Below, piece by piece: positions 15,195-16,276 of a stretch of 16,276 nucleotides of DNA. The stretch spans positions 1 through 16,276 of the forward strand of contig QMME01000051.1 in NCBI GenBank assembly GCA_003647095.1. Reading direction: 5' to 3'. The position numbers and the translations under genes are program-made. This stretch comes from Deltaproteobacteria bacterium. GTDB lineage: Bacteria > Myxococcota > B64-G9. Within the stretch, counting starts at the first letter, position 1. Each line of letters begins with the position of its first letter. The notes beneath the pieces were generated by a model. The model ran no database searches, was not told where the DNA came from, and saw nothing but the letters and a program-made list of their open reading frames with translations.

Positions 15195-15824
15195 GTGCAC
15201 CTGCCCGACGGATTGCTCTCCACCCCGGTGTGGGTGGCCGGTGATGTCATCGCCGTGGCGGCGCTGGCCGGTTGCGTGCGTAGCGCCGAGCGGCAACTGT
15301 CGGACCGGCAGGTGCCGCTGATGGGAGTGATGGGGGCCTTCGTGTTCGCTGCCCAGATGGTGAACTTTCCCATACCCGGTGGAACCTCGGGTCACCTGCT
15401 GGGAGCGGTCTTGCTGGCGGTGCTACTCGGCCCGGCGGTGGCCTCGGTGGTCATGTTCTGCGTGTTGCTGGTACAGGCGCTGCTGTTTCAGGACGGAGGA
15501 ATAACCGCACTGGGAGCCAACTTCATCAACATGGGGTTGCTGGGCGCCTTCACCGGTCACCTGTTGGTACGGGCCGGTCCCGGAACCGGGCATAAACTGC
15601 GCCACTACCTGCTGGTCTTCGCAGCCGCCTGGCTGGCGGTCGAGGGAGGGGCTGTTCTTTGCTCCCTGGAACTATGGCTCTCCGGGCGCCTGCCCCTGGG
15701 ACCGGCCCTGGTCGCCATGGGTGGGGTACATGCCCTTATCGGTATCGGCGAGGGGTTGCTCACCGTGGCGGCGCTGCGACTGCTGTATGCCGCCCGGCCG
15801 CACCTGAGGGAATCACTGTCATGA
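15195..15824 (+). CDS. cbiM: ECF nickel/cobalt transporter substrate component CbiM/NikM
   Basis: This 209-residue membrane protein begins MHLPDG, the conserved N-terminal metal-binding loop in which Met1 and His2 coordinate the ion. His67 in GGTSGHLLG (62-70) is the third ligand known from NikM structures. About six to seven hydrophobic helices follow, with GVHALIGIGEGLLT near 176-190. It is the S component that gives the ECF transporter its metal specificity. The GTG start at 15195 is fixed by the need for His at position 2 and by GGAGG seven bases upstream. No cobalamin riboswitch is seen and nikR precedes it, so nickel (NikM) is more likely than cobalt, although most databases would label it CbiM. 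The stop overlaps the next start as ATGA. Confidence 0.93.
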   Translation: MHLPDGLLSTPVWVAGDVIAVAALAGCVRSAERQLSDRQVPLMGVMGAFVFAAQMVNFPIPGGTSGHLLGAVLLAVLLGPAVASVVMFCVLLVQALLFQDGGITALGANFINMGLLGAFTGHLLVRAGPGTGHKLRHYLLVFAAAWLAVEGGAVLCSLELWLSGRLPLGPALVAMGGVHALIGIGEGLLTVAALRLLYAARPHLRESLS

Positions 15825-16123
15825 AACGCCTGGCGACCGGCATCTTCCTGGTGTCACTGGCCGTGGCCGGCGGCCTGTCATTGCTGGCCTCGGCCAGCCC
15901 GGACGGGTTGGAGCACACCCTGCAACAACAACGAGTCGGGGAGGAAGAATCCTTGTTGGCGGCACCCATGCCCGATTACCAGGCCCCGTTGCCCATGTCA
16001 CCGGCGTTGCGGCAGCTGGTAGCCGGAGTGAGCGGGACCTGCCTGGTGGCAGGTTTGTTGCTGTTGCTGGGATATTGGTTGAGCAGGCGCCGGGAGAAGG
16101 GCAGTGCATCACCGCACCATTGA
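15821..16123 (+). CDS. PDGLE-domain small subunit of the nickel ECF transporter (NikN-like)
   Basis: This 100-residue protein has a hydrophobic N-terminal helix (about 7-25), the eponymous PDGLE motif at 27-31 in an extracytoplasmic loop, and a second hydrophobic helix (about 66-86) followed by a basic tail SRRREK. PDGLE proteins are the N-type accessory subunits that partner NikM/CbiM and are needed for transport. It overlaps cbiM by 4 bp (ATGA) and the following cbiQ by 20 bp, so it is translationally embedded in the operon. It belongs to the PDGLE/NikN branch rather than classic CbiN, which also favours nickel. Confidence 0.9.
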   Translation: MKRLATGIFLVSLAVAGGLSLLASASPDGLEHTLQQQRVGEEESLLAAPMPDYQAPLPMSPALRQLVAGVSGTCLVAGLLLLLGYWLSRRREKGSASPHH

Positions 16124-16276
16124 GAAACTGGCCTCCGGTACCAGCCCCGTCCACCGCCTGGATGCCCGGGTGAAGATCATCCTGGTACTTGCCTTCGTGG
16201 TGGCGGTATCCCTGTTGCCGCCGCAGCCACAGCTGGTCTTCCTGGCCCCGGCCCTGCTGGTGCTGGTGGCCCTGTC
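16104..16276 (+). CDS. cbiQ: ECF transporter T component CbiQ/NikQ (3' truncated by window)
   Basis: The first 57 codons are visible. The N-terminus, MHHRTIEKLASGTSPVH in part followed by RLDARVKII, is the standard CbiQ/EcfT opening in which a cytosolic segment leads into the first helix (about 25-43). A second hydrophobic segment begins before the edge. The T component couples the two ATPases to the substrate-binding M subunit. The GTG start at 16104 lies inside the end of the PDGLE gene, with GAGAAGG just upstream. The ATPase gene (cbiO/nikO) is expected next, outside the window. Confidence 0.9.
   Translation, partial: MHHRTIEKLASGTSPVHRLDARVKIILVLAFVVAVSLLPPQPQLVFLAPALLVLVAL

Overview
The window is GC-rich, densely packed bacterial DNA with twelve protein-coding genes, of which the first and last are cut by the window edges. 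I see no RNA gene, insertion sequence, CRISPR array or prophage gene. The gene content suggests a Gram-negative of the former Deltaproteobacteria (Desulfobacterota or Myxococcota type). The reasons are a giant secreted protein made of eight-cysteine repeats with MopE-like calcium/metal motifs, PKD-type lipoproteins, a TMTC-like TPR membrane protein, and a nickel ECF transporter preceded by nikR and a site resembling the deltaproteobacterial NikR operator. The phylum is inferred from gene content only.

Region 1 (1-4366, + strand) is the 3' part of a very large secreted-protein gene. Its first 2.3 kb is a tandem array of 165-bp (55-residue, eight-cysteine) units, interrupted once by a MopE-like aspartate-rich segment. 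A second MopE-like motif, Ig-like domains and an IPT/TIG-like domain follow. Region 2 (4393-7487, - strand) is a two-gene operon: a UbiA-family prenyltransferase followed, through an ATGA stop/start overlap, by a polytopic protein with the sequence signature of TMTC-like O-glycosyltransferases and eight TPRs. Region 3 (7598-8500, + strand) is a lipoprotein peptidyl-prolyl isomerase of the parvulin/SurA type, transcribed divergently from region 2.

Region 4 (8510-11527, - strand) is a 1005-residue PKD-type lipoprotein with cysteine-rich patches. It diverges from a CPBP glutamic-type intramembrane protease (11643-12305, + strand), whose stop codon overlaps the stop codon of the next gene on the other strand.

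Region 5 (12302-16276) is a nickel-handling locus built around a 158-bp divergent intergenic region. Leftward lie a PHP-domain phosphoesterase (YciV/RNase AM type) and a NicO/RcnA-type nickel/cobalt permease with an EF-hand-bearing ectodomain and a histidine-rich loop. Rightward lie nikR, the ECF substrate component cbiM/nikM, a PDGLE (NikN-like) subunit and the start of cbiQ/nikQ. The ATPase gene would be expected just beyond the right edge. A GTGCTAC-N13-GTGGCAC palindrome lies in front of nikR, so nickel-dependent autoregulation of the uptake operon is likely. The leftward promoter appears to give a leaderless transcript that starts at the PHP start codon.

The most notable items are the compact nickel homeostasis locus with its overlapping palindromes, the homogenised cysteine-rich repeat array, the probable leaderless PHP promoter, and the coupled UbiA/TMTC-like gene pair. 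All parts belong to recognisable families; I found no clearly unprecedented system.
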